A DNA stretch of 64,000 nt from the NCBI RefSeq assembly GCF_026213295.1, contig NC_079412.1:10469711-10533710 (forward strand), in the 5' to 3' direction. The position numbers were made by a program, and so were the translations under genes. Shown here one piece after another: positions 31,094 to 55,952 of this stretch. Positions within the stretch are counted from its first letter, which is position 1; each line of letters opens with the position of its first letter. This DNA is from Gadus chalcogrammus. Its lineage: Eukaryota; Chordata; Actinopteri; Gadiformes; Gadidae. The notes under the pieces were generated by a model that worked only from the letters and a program-made list of their open reading frames with translations, made no database searches and was not told the DNA's origin.

Positions 31094-31833
31094 TATCCGA
31101 CCTTATTCTTTTTGGAAACTGCCCCCCAGGGATCATATTTGGTGTTTGTCCATTACAATGAACCACAAGCACAATAAATAAAGAGATTACACAACGACTT
31201 TATTGATAAGGACCAACACGATCATCCGACATCTCTTCACATGTTTACATCCCAGTAGCCTATTTCCAGCTAGTGACCAAACAGAGGTCCTTCAAAGATG
31301 CCATTGACTCGACAACCATGTTCACATGTCACCAGCTATGTTGGAATTTATTCCATTTCTGCGCTAGTGCCCTCATCAGTTAACAAATCTAGTTCCTCAT
31401 ACCCACAATGCACCGTAGAATAAGGGTTCATCTGAGCCGCACCCTTTTTCTTTTATTATAGCGGATTCAATAGGGCTGGTACCTCAGAAGCGCAGAATTA
31501 ATCCCAAGTCTGCCATTCAACCGACTTGCTATGACATAAAACACCATCTAGTGGTCCAGCCTCACTTAATATGGTCATGGTCTGAAGAAACCAGAGGATG
31601 TTTGACGTGTCAAATAGAACAGACTCGCGGTTCCTTGTCAACCGTACACCTACAAAGGACCTGGTAAGGTGACCAGTGACAGCAAGAATATAGTATCCAT
31701 GGAAACCATGGAGTTCCCACACCCACGCCCACGAATCGTATGCTCATAACAGCCAATCAGGAGAAGCTTCGAATTTAGGCGGAGCTTTCAATTTACCAGA
31801 ATAATACGACGCAGGCAGTAGGCCTACGGTAGT

Positions 31834-33969
31834 CTCTGTTACTACGTTGTTTGACCATATAAACTAAATCTTAAGATGTTTCCTCTGTATTGTCTCTTTC
31901 CATTTAACCTAAGTAAGAACCATTGCTCCACCACAATGTAAAGGCCAAACTTCTTGCCAGGGTCACTGTGAAAAGGGGGTGACTAACACGCTACAATTGG
32001 CAGGATACACAATAATTCCAGGTGCAAATAAGGTTAAATATAATGTTGTCTACTATAATCTATTCCAAAACATTTTTTTTTTTTTACAAAAAAACAATCC
32101 TACTACAATTGTTTGTTGGCTCTAAATAACCAGATAGACCTTTTTAATGAGGTGTCAAATTTGTTATCTTTCTATGTTTGCAGTTGTCATTCATGGTAAT
32201 GAACAAAAATCTCACAATAAACTAAGGACAATATTAAAACTGTTAATTCCAATTGATCAAGTGAATGATGTTGATAAAAATATCTGCTCTACACAATGTT
32301 GTTCCTGTAATAAGAGTAAAGGTTGTGTTGCTCCTAACAAAGTAATTGAACCTGAAAGAGTTGTTGTAGGCAAGAGGTGTTATGAAGCTTAAGGGAAGCT
32401 TTGTTAGAAATAATTTACTTGGAAAAGGGAATTGACTCAATGTGGACAAATAAAGGATACAAATAAAATGACAAATTAAAAACATACAAACCCTAAAATA
32501 TCTATTTAAGTATGCTAACACCATTTCATATGTGATTCTGGTTATGACTTTGATTGAGCAACTATTTAATTGTGGTAACTCTTATGATACACCAATATGT
32601 GAACACAAATACATAACAAGTATTTTGATTCGATCTTGAACCTCTATTTTGTTTTTTTTGCAAGGCAAAGGATCTCAGTAGATTGAGTGAGCAAATGCAT
32701 GCAAACACGACACACTTGGACCCAAGATTCGGTTAAAACGGTTACTGACAAGAATACTGCAACCTCCAAGGTGCGACATAAGCTCCATGATAAATCTAAG
32801 ATATAAAGAAAGAAGAGGCTTGGAAAGGCAATGAAAAGTCAGAGTAAAGATTATCAGACATGTATAAAGAAAGTAGAAGATAAACACAAAGGAATGCAAG
32901 GGAGATAGAAGGAGACAACCGATGGAAGTAGTCTGCAGGATTAGTAGAGAGTGGTAATGGAACCATCAAATCAAGAGACTAAAATGTCAAGAGACTAAAC
33001 CAACATGGGAAGCAGCACTGCCTTCAGTCCTGGTGAGCATGAATTGCTCAATAATGAGGACAACCCATTGGAGTCCACAACTATGCTAACAGGAGACCCA
33101 TGCCTGCTCCTTATACAAGAGCCCAGATGGAGGGACCAGCCATAGAGTGACTAGAAGATGAGCTAGCTGTATATATGAAGGGCCTCCTCAGTGTCTGTCC
33201 ATCAGTGTGTGCTTAAACAGGGGCAGGCAGCCACACCCCAGGGGACCAGAACTCACGGTGGACGACTTGGTCTTTGTTCGCATCTTCAAACGGAGGTGGG
33301 CCCCGCCAAAAGTCAGGGGACCAGGCAAGATCCTAGCTGCCACCTCAACCGCCGTACGGGTAAACGGGATCGCACCCTGGGTGCGTCTGGGTATACCACG
33401 GGGCCCAGCCTGGCCTCCACACCCATCCCTTCCTGAGGTAAAGGAGAGCCTAATTGGGTCACCAATGACCAGAACGAGCGAGGGGTTCTGAAGAACAATG
33501 CACACAGTATTCCAAGTTCAGTGTTCCTTCTCAAGCCTGACCTTTGGGTTAACTTATTTTACTCTGTTACTACGTTGTCTTACCATAATATTCAGAGTCC
33601 ACCTCGACTCTGCATAGCCACCCTCCCCCTTCTGGCCACCATTGTACATTGTATTGTATTGTATTATATTATAGTACTTAACTGTGTAGCAACTGCAGTA
33701 GCTGCTATCATTGCTGTAACACGGGGAATTGGTTAGCCTAGCGATTGTTGTACTTGCACTTGGTTCTATGAACATCTTTACTGTACCAGCAGAAATATAT
33801 TGTTGCACTTCTTATGGCAAATGTACTTATTGTAAGTCGCTTTGGATAAAAGCGTCTGCTAAATGCCCTAAATGTAAATAATAAAGTTATCTTTTAAGCT
33901 GTTTCCTCTGTATTGTCTCTTACCATTTAGCCTAAGTAAGAACCAGTTCTTCACAATGTACAGGCCCTC
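31834..33969 (+). mobile_element. Retroviral/LTR-element remnant with flanking direct repeats
   Basis: A block at 31834-31950 (TCTGTTACTACGTTGT, GTTTCCTCTGTATTGTCTCT, CCTAAGTAAGAACC) recurs in direct orientation between 33562 and 33969, split there by an inserted repeat. Between them, at about 33207-33420, one frame resembles the C-terminal SH3-like part of a retroviral integrase (DDLVFVRIFKRRW, then ATSTAVRVNG). No intact gag, pol or env was seen. Interpretation as a degraded retroelement bounded by LTR-like repeats is inference. Confidence 0.5.
33820..33882 (+). repeat. Teleost SINE/LINE-tail repeat
   Basis: The stretch TGTAAGTCGCTTTGGATAAA followed by AGCGTCTGCTAAATG is a very common dispersed fish repeat tail. 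It lies inside the right-hand LTR-like repeat and ends at its resumption near 33885, so it inserted later. Confidence 0.8.
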
Positions 33970-34409
33970 CTAAAGGTTTACTATGCAATGTTCCCCATGG
34001 AGGGAATAGGGACTGAGGAAACAAGTGAGCTGAATCAAACACAGACAGTGTGGAAGGCATATTGTATAGCACCATGGGTAATTCAAATTTACAATATTAC
34101 CTTTCATAGAAATCTTCAGTCAAAATTTTAAACAAAAAGTTGAACAAAAGAACAATAAAACTTACTAAAGAACATCAGTGTGCATCTTAGTATTATTAAA
34201 AAAAGTAAAAAGGCAAACAACCAAGACTTCTTTTTTTTTTTTTACAAAATGCTAAAATGACTCAGTGGCATATTTGCTACTGGAACACATCTATATCCTC
34301 AGCACCATAATTATTAATAACATGATTAGGTCGGACGTTTAAAGAGAACTTTGTGAAATTGTTCATTACAAAATGACAAGTGGAGTAAACAAAGTTAACA
34401 TTGAGTTAA

Positions 34410-34857
34410 TGTGCGTTCATACCAAAAAGTCCCTTTTTATGTATTTTCGAATTTCCATCGAGTTGTATTTTTTTTTGAGTTGTACAACTTTCCCACAAAT
34501 TCTGCTTGATGCCTTTTCGTGACAGCCCATCAGCGTTCACTCCCTGAAGTCCAGGTTGAACAGAAAAATGGAAGGAGGAATGTAATTGTGGCCGTTTGCG
34601 GACTCCCAGAGCTCTATAACATCACGGCCAAAAACTGTTTCCGCCTCTGATATTATGAAACCATAGACGCCGGTACTTGCACTGCAGGTAAAGACTTGCA
34701 ATGGTGGATATCTCGGCCATGGGTAAGAATGAATTGGCGGAGAGAAACATTGGGGTTCATCAGAAATCCCCTCCTGAGGGTTCTGCGCCTGTCGCACGAT
34801 CAAACTCAAATGCGTATGTGGGTAGAAAATGTGGTTAGCTTTTGGTGTGAACACACA
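34410..34857. mobile_element. hAT-like MITE with GTTCAnACCAAAA ends
   Basis: Left end GTGCGTTCATACCAAAAAG and right end CTTTTGGTGTGAACACAC are inverted matches. The 450-bp interior has no transposase. Target duplication not clear. Confidence 0.6.
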
Positions 34858-34957
34858 GTCAGAGGATTCAATCATAGAAAAAGCTGATGAAGAGTTAATT
34901 ATTTAAGATACCTAACTGCTATGTCAAGTTAGTAGCACAGTTTAAATCTAACAGCCC

Positions 34958-34963
34958 TTTATT
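34958..34963 (-). promoter_or_regulatory. Candidate dnmt3b polyadenylation signal AATAAA
   Basis: Minus-strand AATAAA about 370 bp beyond the dnmt3b stop codon; no closer minus-strand AATAAA was noticed. Confidence 0.35.
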
Positions 34964-35333
34964 ATGCTATCATGAGATTAACACAGACATAACTCCTAAT
35001 CCTAAGTAAAATACCAGTTCATCCCCTTCATACATCAATTAAATAGGTTAAAAGAAACTAAAAGTTGTGGTCAAAAATACGTATCGAGGTAGAACATTGT
35101 GTTACAGTTTGGATTCAGCACAGCACCATTGCTTGAATGTAAAAGCATCATCCATGATCAATCACTGACAAATCTGATTCCTGTTAATAGGGTCTCCTAA
35201 GTTCGACAATAAAATAAATCATTGAATAAAAAGTAAGCATTTCATCGTGAAAGTATTAAAAAAGAGAATCTCTGTATGGATGTTTAAAAACATAGTGGAC
35301 AGAACAGTAGTTCTACCACATCGTGCCTGCAGT

Positions 35334-46766
<11,433 letters not shown>

Positions 46767-46994
46767 CTTGCAGTTTTCTGTAAAAGAGAAGATACAATGG
46801 CATTATTTTCACCTGACAACAGTTAATGACATTAATATTTTATTTCTGGGTCTTGAATATAGTCATATTCAATACAAGACTACAGTTCCATATTTCCAGT
46901 GTGTTAATTGTTTGTGATATGCAACACTTTTTTTACGCACAGTGTAATTATATATATTTTTATCTTGGTAGACGATCGATTGCCTTCTCGTTTG

Positions 46995-48841
46995 TTAGCT
47001 CGATTTGCCAGCTGTGAAGCTATCTCCAGGGGTAAACGAGACGAGGTGAAGAACGTCAGGCATGAAACGGAGGCGCTGGTTTGGCTCATCAGGATGCTGG
47101 ATCCATGGCTTGTCATAGGTCAGCCCAAGGGACATCCACATTGCTCTATTCAATTCTGTGGGGATGTTAAGCACACAAAGCCCTATAGATACCGCCGCTT
47201 CAACAATGCTGACTATGATGGGCTGGTAAACTTCGCAATAAGAGGAATTGCCGCTATAGTCGTAAGCCACAACTTGTTTCCTCCGTGTTGTAGCTCCAGC
47301 CAGCATAAACACCAGTGAACGCGTCGCTTGTCTCTTGTGGTCAGGCAGCGTGATATTGCCAAATAGCCTCCCCGTTCCCATATCAGGCTCCATGCCCGGA
47401 GTAATGGACGTCTCATCTAAGGAGAGCACACACCCTCTATCCACTTCACTCGTACCACTTGCCGTCAGCCTCAGCGTCTCAACTGGCCCCAACACTCCTG
47501 GCTCCAGCTTTACACGCTGCATCCTCCTGTACAGCGCGCGGATGTTAGGCAGTGGAATCTACATTTGTTGGAGGGATTTCTAACCAGTGGTGCCAGTGCT
47601 TTTCCCCCCCCATTGCTTTTAAATTTGTCTCCTTTCCCAACCGTATTCCTGTCTTCTTTTCCTGTCAAAGGGCTCGACTTTGGTCTCTGTAAAACATTTG
47701 TGTTAACTTCTGGTCAACTTAATAGCTCCTCTTTCTTTGCGCCAAATTAATTATTTTTTGTTGTGCAAGAGCCCTCTCTGCTGCCCTTCTTATTCATTTC
47801 TCCTTTTTGATAGGCCTCATTAGGTCCTCCACGGTCGCCCTATCAGTCCCCTGCAGTCTGGTCCCTGGAGCACCTGGCCCTGGCAAAGTTGTTTCTTCAT
47901 TGGTGGACCAACTGACTGGAGCTCGGCACACACATCCCTGGATCACCTGCCCCTTTTGATCGCTCCCTCTGTCTCGCGTTATGTCCCCTTCATTGCTCTC
48001 GCCATATCTCCCTCAATCTCTGTAACAATAACAAGGTAATGTTGCTGTAATATGTATTTTGCCTTTGCACCTACTGTCATCACAAATGTAAGGGTACACT
48101 ACACTACTATAGAAAATAAATTAAAGCAAAACATTACTGTAACATGAATCAAATCATCTACCACTATCAGAAACCAATATAATGTAGAAGTTCATCTTCT
48201 AGCAATGGTTAATTAGGTAGTTATTTGTAGATGATCTAAAGTTTGTATACAGATCCTCAGAGAATCCCTGACCTCTGGTCCTTTTGAAGCTGGATGTACC
48301 AATATGAATCATGTCCCAATCTCATTAGGAGTGTAGTCTAACCTTGAATTACATGAAATAGGGAATATTGTTAGCTGCATGTATCATACCGAAGTTTAAT
48401 TTGGCGTTATATGTGTGGTCCATTTGGATTGGTTTCCTCCTCTTCGGCTTAGGCCGATGAATGAATACTGTTGGCAAAGCATCTGGCCTCAACTTCAACT
48501 TGCCTCCTGTTTTTGTGGCAGTGAATTGGTCATCTTCAAAGTGTACCTGTAGGTAGGCTTGCAAGATCAGTTTCCATTGCACTTCAAATATCATCGAAAA
48601 GTCATAATTCTCTACAATAAGAAATATGATGCCATTTGATATGCTAGCAAGTGATGTCACCTCTGTGAACATTACTTACATGACATAGTTTTCGACTGTT
48701 GCTGGCCCATGTCATATGCAGGTTTTGACGGCTGACCATTGCCATCCATCTCTTCATGCGATCTTGGTCCTTGGGGAAGCCATACATTCGGTAACCCTTC
48801 TCGGACCGATTGGAGCATCCAAACGCTGCACAGCCAACCAT
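46995..48841 (-). mobile_element. THAP / P-element-like transposase remnant
   Basis: From the 5' side: 48680-48841 encodes the start of a THAP zinc finger (MVGCAAFGCSNRSEKG, YGFPKD, W, LCH) with a GTAAGT donor. 48390-48546 completes it (VHFEDDQF, LRPDALPTVF). A third open block at 46995-47558 begins IPLPNIRALYRRMQ and includes LSLDETSI, VVAYDY and FMPDVLHLV, the layout of P-element/THAP9 transposases. The first catalytic Asp (DET) is retained. Between 47559 and 48390 I found no coiled-coil or linker exon, and the third block stops before the C-terminal part. It lies directly upstream of dnmt3b on the same strand. Confidence 0.75.
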
Positions 48842-49084
48842 GCTATGACCACTGATCTATAAAATGTGATTTGTAACCAATGAACCATAACATCATTGAA
48901 TATCACAGAGAGTGGATGACAACTTTTCCTCAACCTGCCCTCTGACTTTTGAGAATAGGTAAGAGGTCCGAGTTCAAGACCAAACAAGGATCCACCCTCC
49001 CTCTCTCCCCTCAACCACTTTGGACATTTTTTAGATTTCAGGACAGAATTCCCCTGAGTATGCAAGAGAAATTATTTTCTAGGG
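48842..49084. other. Intergenic, nothing recognised
   Basis: Short stretch 5' of the THAP start, without recognised features except the first copy of a target duplication (49077-49084) belonging to the next element. Confidence 0.5.
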
Positions 49085-49781
49085 CAGTGGTCGCAAACCA
49101 TCGCAATCGACTGGTAGATCTTTGAGACTATCCCTGTAGCTCCCAAAAATAATAGAAAACTACACAAAAAAGAAAAGAAAAAAAGTTGTCAATGATGACA
49201 ACAGAGAAAGTTTGCGTTTAGTGTTGTTAACTGAGAGACTCTGATAACACAGGTAGATCTGCATAATCATCCCATGTGCCGCGTGCTTTACCCTAAATAC
49301 CACAGTATGCGCGCAGACCCATTTCAATAATGCATATGTGACAACATACACAAATATAAATATGCCTGATTAATTAATAAAATCAAAGCACAGGAACAAA
49401 CAGACACCTAACATACTGACTCAGACTGGCTGTGTGTAGCTATAAGCCAAACGAAAAAGCAGTAGTTAGTAGTAAACAGTGACTGCAACAGTTTTGCCTT
49501 CTGACTAAATTATAAATAGTGATTATTATTATTAAGTAAGTTCATTTTCATTGTTGTTGTTGTGGTTACAATGTATAATAAACAAATTCGTTTTCTTGGT
49601 TGCATCAAGTTGAAGGTTGGACCAAAGCCAATGTAATTCAAATACAATTAGCAAAATAAAAGGCCTAAAGTTGGAAGTAAAATCTGGCTGTGTTTTTCTC
49701 TCAACACTTCAATAGGTAGATCTTGCCTTTCACCAAGGCTGAGGTCAGAGATCTTGGGCTTAAAAAGGTTGACGTCCACTG
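49085..49781. mobile_element. Non-autonomous hAT element with 8-bp TSD
   Basis: Starts CAGTGGTCGCAAACC and ends GGTTGACGTCCACTG, inverted matches of Charlie-like type. Flanked by TTCTAGGG (49077-49084) and TTCTAGGC (49782-49789), an 8-bp duplication with one mismatch. The 697-bp interior has no transposase frame. Confidence 0.85.
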
Positions 49782-49789
49782 TTCTAGGC

Positions 49790-52700
49790 AATCCTGAGTG
49801 AAACGGCTTATAATTCACCTGTAGTTTTTTTCCTTAACTTTGTTCTTGTTTATCAAGTTAGATACACACGCACACCTGTTCACACATTTGTTGTAGTTGT
49901 CATGGCAATTTCCTTTAACAGATATTGCGTCGAGGACAGATGAGATTAGAACAAAATACTTGAAGATATATAACCTAGGTTCAATGCATGCATACATTAG
50001 ACTCCTTACTAGCAGAGTGAGTGCAGAATACAGGTTGTATGAGCTTTTTATACAGTTTTAGATCCTCCCCTCATTGCAGATGTCAATAATCAAATCAGGC
50101 AATATTTACCCAAGCCAAAGAGCTGCCTGTTTTCTTATCGAGCAGAAGAGTGCACAAAAGGATGTCCTATCCCTTGTGACCATTTTCCCCATAACAAAGG
50201 TTATCGTCACGATTGATTCTGAGGCAGGCAGGCCGGTTAGGTTACCAATAGAAAAGGGTTTACATTTAGATGCCACTGTGGAAGGTGGGACAACTGACCA
50301 GAGCACAAAGGTTACTACTTCGATTGACTCAGAGGAGGGTAGGAAAGCTGACCAGAGCACAAGGGTTAACAATTTGACTACATCACTCACTCCAGCATGA
50401 GTTGGCTGAACCAAGCACAAAGATTGACACATAGATGGCGCTGAGGAGAAGCAGGATGGCAAGACAATGCACGGAATGGAAACCAAAGCCTATATGACTT
50501 AAGGGTAGCAACATATACATTTTTCCATCACATTCCACACATGGCTAACTTTGTTTTAATATTGATTCCTCCTGGTCTACTTTGATGTTCTTGTCAACAC
50601 TTCCCCAAAAACAAAAAGATGTAGTATGGTAAAAGTTAAGGTTAAGCCACTAAAGCCAGTAGCCTAGCAGTGCTACGAATGTTTCTTAGTAATATTTATG
50701 CATAGTTTTCAGTATTCCCCTACCACTCCAAATATAAAACTGACATTTACAAACATGCAATAATGCTATAACAGTCAAAGCAGTAATTGGGTATGTGTTT
50801 TTCATTTATATTTACCATTCAATATAGCAATGACTTTTGTCAGACCAATAGAAGAACATGACAGCGCGGCGTGTTTCGGAACTATAAAGGCTTGCGTGAA
50901 CCACGCGACCAGCCCGCTAGCGAGATCAACGAGTGTCTCAACTCTTCTTCTGGCTGTAGGCCTACACTATAAACCGGGATTAGAAAGGGCTCTATCACGT
51001 AGGGCACAATGGGTGGGTTCCTCTATTCTCCGTTTATTTTACTTGGAACTGGCCTACTGTGTGGCAGTAGGAAAAACTGCAAGCCGTCCCCAGATCTGTT
51101 TTTATCCATTTCAGTATGCTATGTTCTTGGATCTTGGAGAATGCCATTGTAAACTAAAGCTCCAGGCTACATGCTGCTACACTTTCTCCTCGAGTCAACC
51201 ATGCTGCCGTTTCTCCTCCCCTTTTTCAATGTAAAGCATGAAATCTCGCGAGTAGATAGCTTTTGCCGCGAACGCAATGTGCATTCATATCCTTTCCACC
51301 CGGTTAGATAACAAGAGATTATTAGAAATGTAACATGTTTTGTTTGCCCGATACGATCGGCCGTGCCTACAATTCCCGTTTCAATCTCGCCAAACCGGCT
51401 TGCTCTCTCTATAGTGAGAGCTGGAACGATTCCATTTTGGTCATAAAGCTACCAACTGCTAAAAAATGTATACTTGCATTACCAGTCGTTTTTTAGTGCT
51501 TTATATTAATAATGTTATAATATGGTACCAAACCCTCGATACGCTCCCGTCCTCTCAACGGCTAATAGACAATGCACTCGCCTTTTATGTGACAACAAAG
51601 AAACTACCACTGCAAAGTGTCCCGGACAGAGTGCACCCTGGTCTCAGAGAACACAACTTAAAACCCCTGCAGGAGACTCAGTCTACGTCTTATAGTGGGA
51701 CACAGTTCTGCTAAAAAGGACCCGAAAGAAACGCATCATTCGAGTAAGTGGATACTGCTGGATACTGTATAAGAGCAGGATATCGCAAGACATTTAAAAA
51801 AAAAAAATCGTGCGGGTAATTAAACCTACAAAGCGCAGACTCACCTCCCGGGGTAGAAGCTGTCCCTTCTTCAGGAGCGGACGAGGTCTGCCTCTGCAAC
51901 GCCGGTCTGGTTCGCAGCCCGGTCCTTGGATAGGTCTCTCTCCGCGTGACGCCCCGTCCCCCTCCCGCTGTGCTGGCTCCGGATTGGACGAGCTCTGCAC
52001 AGAAGGGATCGTCTATTCGTAAAGCAGTTCATGGACGAAGAACTAGCTTCGGCCCCGGCACAGATTAGTTGTAAATCGTTCATTGAGAAATTTCGGTTAG
52101 AGAAAGTTGCATAAAGAGACTTGTCGGCGAGTATATTCGGGGTTCTAGTCAAATTCGGTGTGCATCCCAATTTAAGTGAACGTATGACATGGTGTCCACC
52201 GTTAAGCACTTAAACACGAACATAGTAGGCCTATGAAGTTTTTACCCGTAGTATCGACTACGAAAGCGTTTTATCGACATTTAACGGAACGTAGAAAATA
52301 CGTAAAACTGTCTGGACGGAGTTATTTTTCCTCGCTGCCAAGGCGATGCTATTTAGGTTTGTGCGACGAGAGTCTAGAAATCATTAAGTCAATCAAAAGT
52401 ATCGTTTTTAATAGCGATGGCGCAGTGAAGGAAAACAACCGCAAAATGAAACTGTCCAACATGGCGACGGGGCCTATTGTACATTTACATTCAGTGCATT
52501 AGCAGACGCTATTATCCAATGCGACTTATAATAAGAACATTTGGCTAATATACATATATCGCCGTAGGTACAGTAAGGATGTTCATAGAAGTGACGAACA
52601 ATTACTAGGTTAACCCATTCCCCGTATACAACAAAGATAGCTATGATAAGTGATGTATGTTTCATGACACCCGAGTTAGAGAACTAAATCTATCCGAAAG

Positions 52701-53204
52701 GGAGTGCATTTCTTCAGTGCCGAGGTAGTCAACGCTAATGCATGGCTAGTCTCCCACACCACAGTAAAGTTGGTTTCATATTGGGAGGCGTTTACATCTT
52801 TGATTTCCATTGCCGATTTAATTTGTTTTTATGCAAATAAGTGCCAAGCTTTCCTATTAAATCGGAGAGGCCAAACATGAATTGTATTTTTGCCGTCAAC
52901 ATCTCAAATAGGCCTACAGTAGACAGCAACAAGTAGGCTATGTCAATGGTATGCGTGCATTTATTACAATAAAACCCAATTCAGCATTTATTTGTAATAA
53001 TGCAAGATGTAATAGCAATCATTTCCTTGATTAGAGAGAAAACTTGCGCCGAACGGCAAGCAACGCTGACGTCATCGCAACCGGCGATGGGTCGGGAGCA
53101 TGGTCGGGAGCAGTGCATACTTCTGCAATCCACCAGCGCTCAGCGGCAAAGCCTGGTATTGCAGCTGTTTTAGCGGGCTGTGGACAGGTCCCTCGATTCA
53201 TGAG
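49790..53204. other. Intergenic region without recognised gene
   Basis: AT-rich, with scattered open frames that resemble no family. Around 50200-50370 an imperfect repeat of about 65 bp recurs (GACCAGAGCACAA, GATTGACTCAGAG). The part 51840-52000 is GC-rich with CCGTCCCCCTCCC and could be a promoter, perhaps for a distal dnmt3b first exon; this is a guess. A SINE-tail repeat is listed separately. Confidence 0.45.
52479..52545 (-). repeat. Teleost SINE/LINE-tail repeat, inverted copy
   Basis: TACATTTACATTCAGTGCAT, GCAGACGCTATTATCCAA and GCGACTTATAATAAG form the same dispersed fish repeat seen at 33820-33882, in the opposite orientation. Confidence 0.8.
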
Positions 53205-55952
53205 CTTTGTTCGCAATCGTTCCCTATCCCGGATATAGTGCACTATAGGGGGCTCGCCCTTTTGTAGTGGTGTTCGAATTCTCAGAGGTTAATTTCATGC
53301 ACTATATAGGCCTAGTGCACTTAAAATACCCACAATTTGAGTGTACATACGATGTTCCATACATATTACTCCCTTATACCACAATGCAATGCGGTCGTGT
53401 TTTTCCCAGAGGAGAAGAAGCTGAATATCCGCGAAAACTAATAGGCCTACATTTAATGATGGAGTCTCCGGCTTTCGTTTACAAGTGTCAACAATTTATT
53501 TTGGATTTAACATAGAAAATATGTTACCCTAAACCCGGATGTAACATTCAAAATTAATTTAAAAAACCTTGATCAAGGAAATGTAACATTCAACATGAAT
53601 ACAACCTCCAGCTTTCCTCGTGAGTGGCCGGTTTGTTTACATGATGTGGGCGCATCGTTCTGCGTCACACAAATACCCGACACATTTACTGACGTAAATG
53701 ACGTTTAGAAATGTTCAGTGTCGTGTCCGGCTAGAGATCGGCTAGATGCGTAAGATGGCGGTCTACAACTTCCGGTTTGAGGACGGTGGGCAAAGTTACT
53801 CATTTTCGGTTTCCGATGCCGTCAGTGTCTATATAGAAAAATGACTTTCTACACCCGTTGTCTTCAGGATCTTCCCAGAGTAACAAGCTGCGACATCAGC
53901 AACAAGGAATTAAAGACTTGAAACACAGAATGGTTGTTGCATTTGACTTTATCAGAATAAGCCAACATAGTCACCTTTCATTTTCTTCAAGCTCTTTGAA
54001 TTAATTCATAATTTACAATCTCATTTATAACAAACCAAACAAATATATATATAAATCTATATCTATATACAGATATCTATATCTACAAGTTTTTATTTTT
54101 TGTCGTAGAAAGTACATTTATTTTGTGCTATCAATTAATAAAAGGATTCATCTAGCGTAACCTTCTACAAATTGTAAAGTAGATCTGAGATTAAATGTTA
54201 ATTTGATTTGTTTAGAGGTAAGGAGTAAACTTCACAGCATGCTCATGTTTTAGGTTGTCACAATCAACCTTTACCTGCCCATGCCTTCACCAGTGGTCCA
54301 TTCTGGTAGTTTACCAGGAAGCAATCCACACTGAACAGCTGATCAATGCTTCCACACACTGATAGCGGTATTACTTGTCAAAGAGTTTGTTCTCCTTAAC
54401 CCTCCGGATACACCGCTCCACATGGACTCTCAAGTAGGCAATAGACTGCGTCTGCTGAACATCCTCCCAGACCTCCCTACAAATTTCCTTGTTCCTTGAC
54501 AGAAAGGCCGGTCTGTAAACCTTGCAGGGAACGAGGGTGTCCACAAGAAAGCCCTTGTCTACCATAATAGCCATGTGTGCTGTGAGGAGTTTGGTAATGT
54601 CTGATTGCTTGAATATCTCCCTGTCGCTCATACAACGCAGACACAAAGGTGATGGGACCATGGGGTGCAATACCAATCATGGCTTTGAATGTGGTGTTGG
54701 ATTTATATGTTGACTCACTCTGCAAAAGGAGAGAGGAGGGAGTTTGGCAAAAGATTTCTGTACAGTCAAGCACCACTTGTGTGTCAGTGAATGATGAAAA
54801 CTTTGGTGGTATGTGAGCTTTGACTTCTTCTGCTGGTAGCCACAAGCGGATGGAACCAAGTAGATGGTACAGAAAGTGTGTCCAGATAGCAATGATTCTG
54901 CTGACTGTGGTGCGATGAATATCAAAACGGTTGGCAAGATCCCTGAGAGGCAGGCCCACAGCTGCATCAGAAACAGCAGTTATTCATCTATGGGTGCAAG
55001 TTTCTGTGAAAATAAAAAAATAACAAAGAAATAACTAATTTGTCCTGGTTATAGTTGCTTTACTTCTTATATAAAGACAAATAGGATGTTATTATTTAAC
55101 TTACAAGTTTCGACTGCCAAAGTCTCTAGTCCTCATCAGAGGTGTTGCTCAAGTAAATCAGCTGATGAAAACTCATTTCTGAGCTGTATCTTGACGAATT
55201 AGCACATCGAGGCACACAACAATGTAGAGACGTTTTCTTCTCTTGCCGTTGATACATCAACCTCTTCTCCTTAATCTTAAAAACACTAATTTTCGCTATC
55301 AAACTATATAACTAACTATCCACTTCTTCCTGCTTCTCCGTCACAACCGGAAACAGTCGTGCCCACCACAGACTATTTCATGAACACTAAGCTATGTTCG
55401 AAATCGTTCCCTATACACTCGTTCCCTATTCCCTATATAGTGTACATGATTTAGTGCACTATATAGGGAATAGGGAACGAGAATTCGGACACTACGCTGA
55501 ACATTTCTAAACGTCATTGCGTCAGTAAATGCGCCGGGTATTTGTGTGTAGCAGACAGATGCGCCCACCATCATGTAACATACCAGGCACTCACGAGGAA
55601 AGCTGGAGGTGTATTGATGTTGAATGTACATTTCCTTGTCAAGTATTTTTTTTTATTAATTTTGAATGTTAAATATTATATGTTAAATCCCAAATAAATT
55701 GTTGACATTTCTAAACGAAAGGCGGAGACTATTCGTTTTCGCGGTTATTCAGCTTCTTCTTCTCCTCCTCCGGAAAAACGGGAGTAACATGGGAGTAACA
55801 TGGAGGGAACATCGTATGTACCCTATTTTAAGTCCACTATATAGTGCCCTATATAGTGGACCACTGAGAATTCGAACACCCTACAAAATGGCGTGCACCC
55901 TATTTAGTGCACTACATCCATGATAGGGAACGATTTCGAACACAGCTCTAGG
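53205..55952 (-). mobile_element. DDE_Tnp_4 transposon (Harbinger/ISL2EU-like) with long inverted-repeat arms
   Basis: The left arm from about 53205 (GAGCTTTGTTCGCAATCGTT) matches the inverse of the right arm ending about 55952 (GAGCTGTGTTCGAAATCGTT). Similarity continues through 53560-53730 against 55495-55640, so each arm is several hundred bp. The interior minus strand encodes a DDE transposase in two frames: 54477-54959 with a helix-turn-helix (LANRFDIHRTTVSRI) and the first Asp (VLDCTEIF), and 54371-54676 with MVDKGF and the C-terminus (RVHVERCIRRVKENKLF). A frameshift lies near 54620. A further copy of the terminal motif at 55385-55495 indicates a nested insertion or rearrangement. Target duplication not resolved. 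Confidence 0.8.

Noticed and set aside
50830..51234. 134-codon plus-strand frame
   Set aside because: No recognisable domain or splice context, and composition is like its AT/GC-mixed surroundings; treated as chance.
54522..54713. Plus-strand frame opposite the DDE transposase
   Set aside because: Antisense shadow of the minus-strand transposase remnant.
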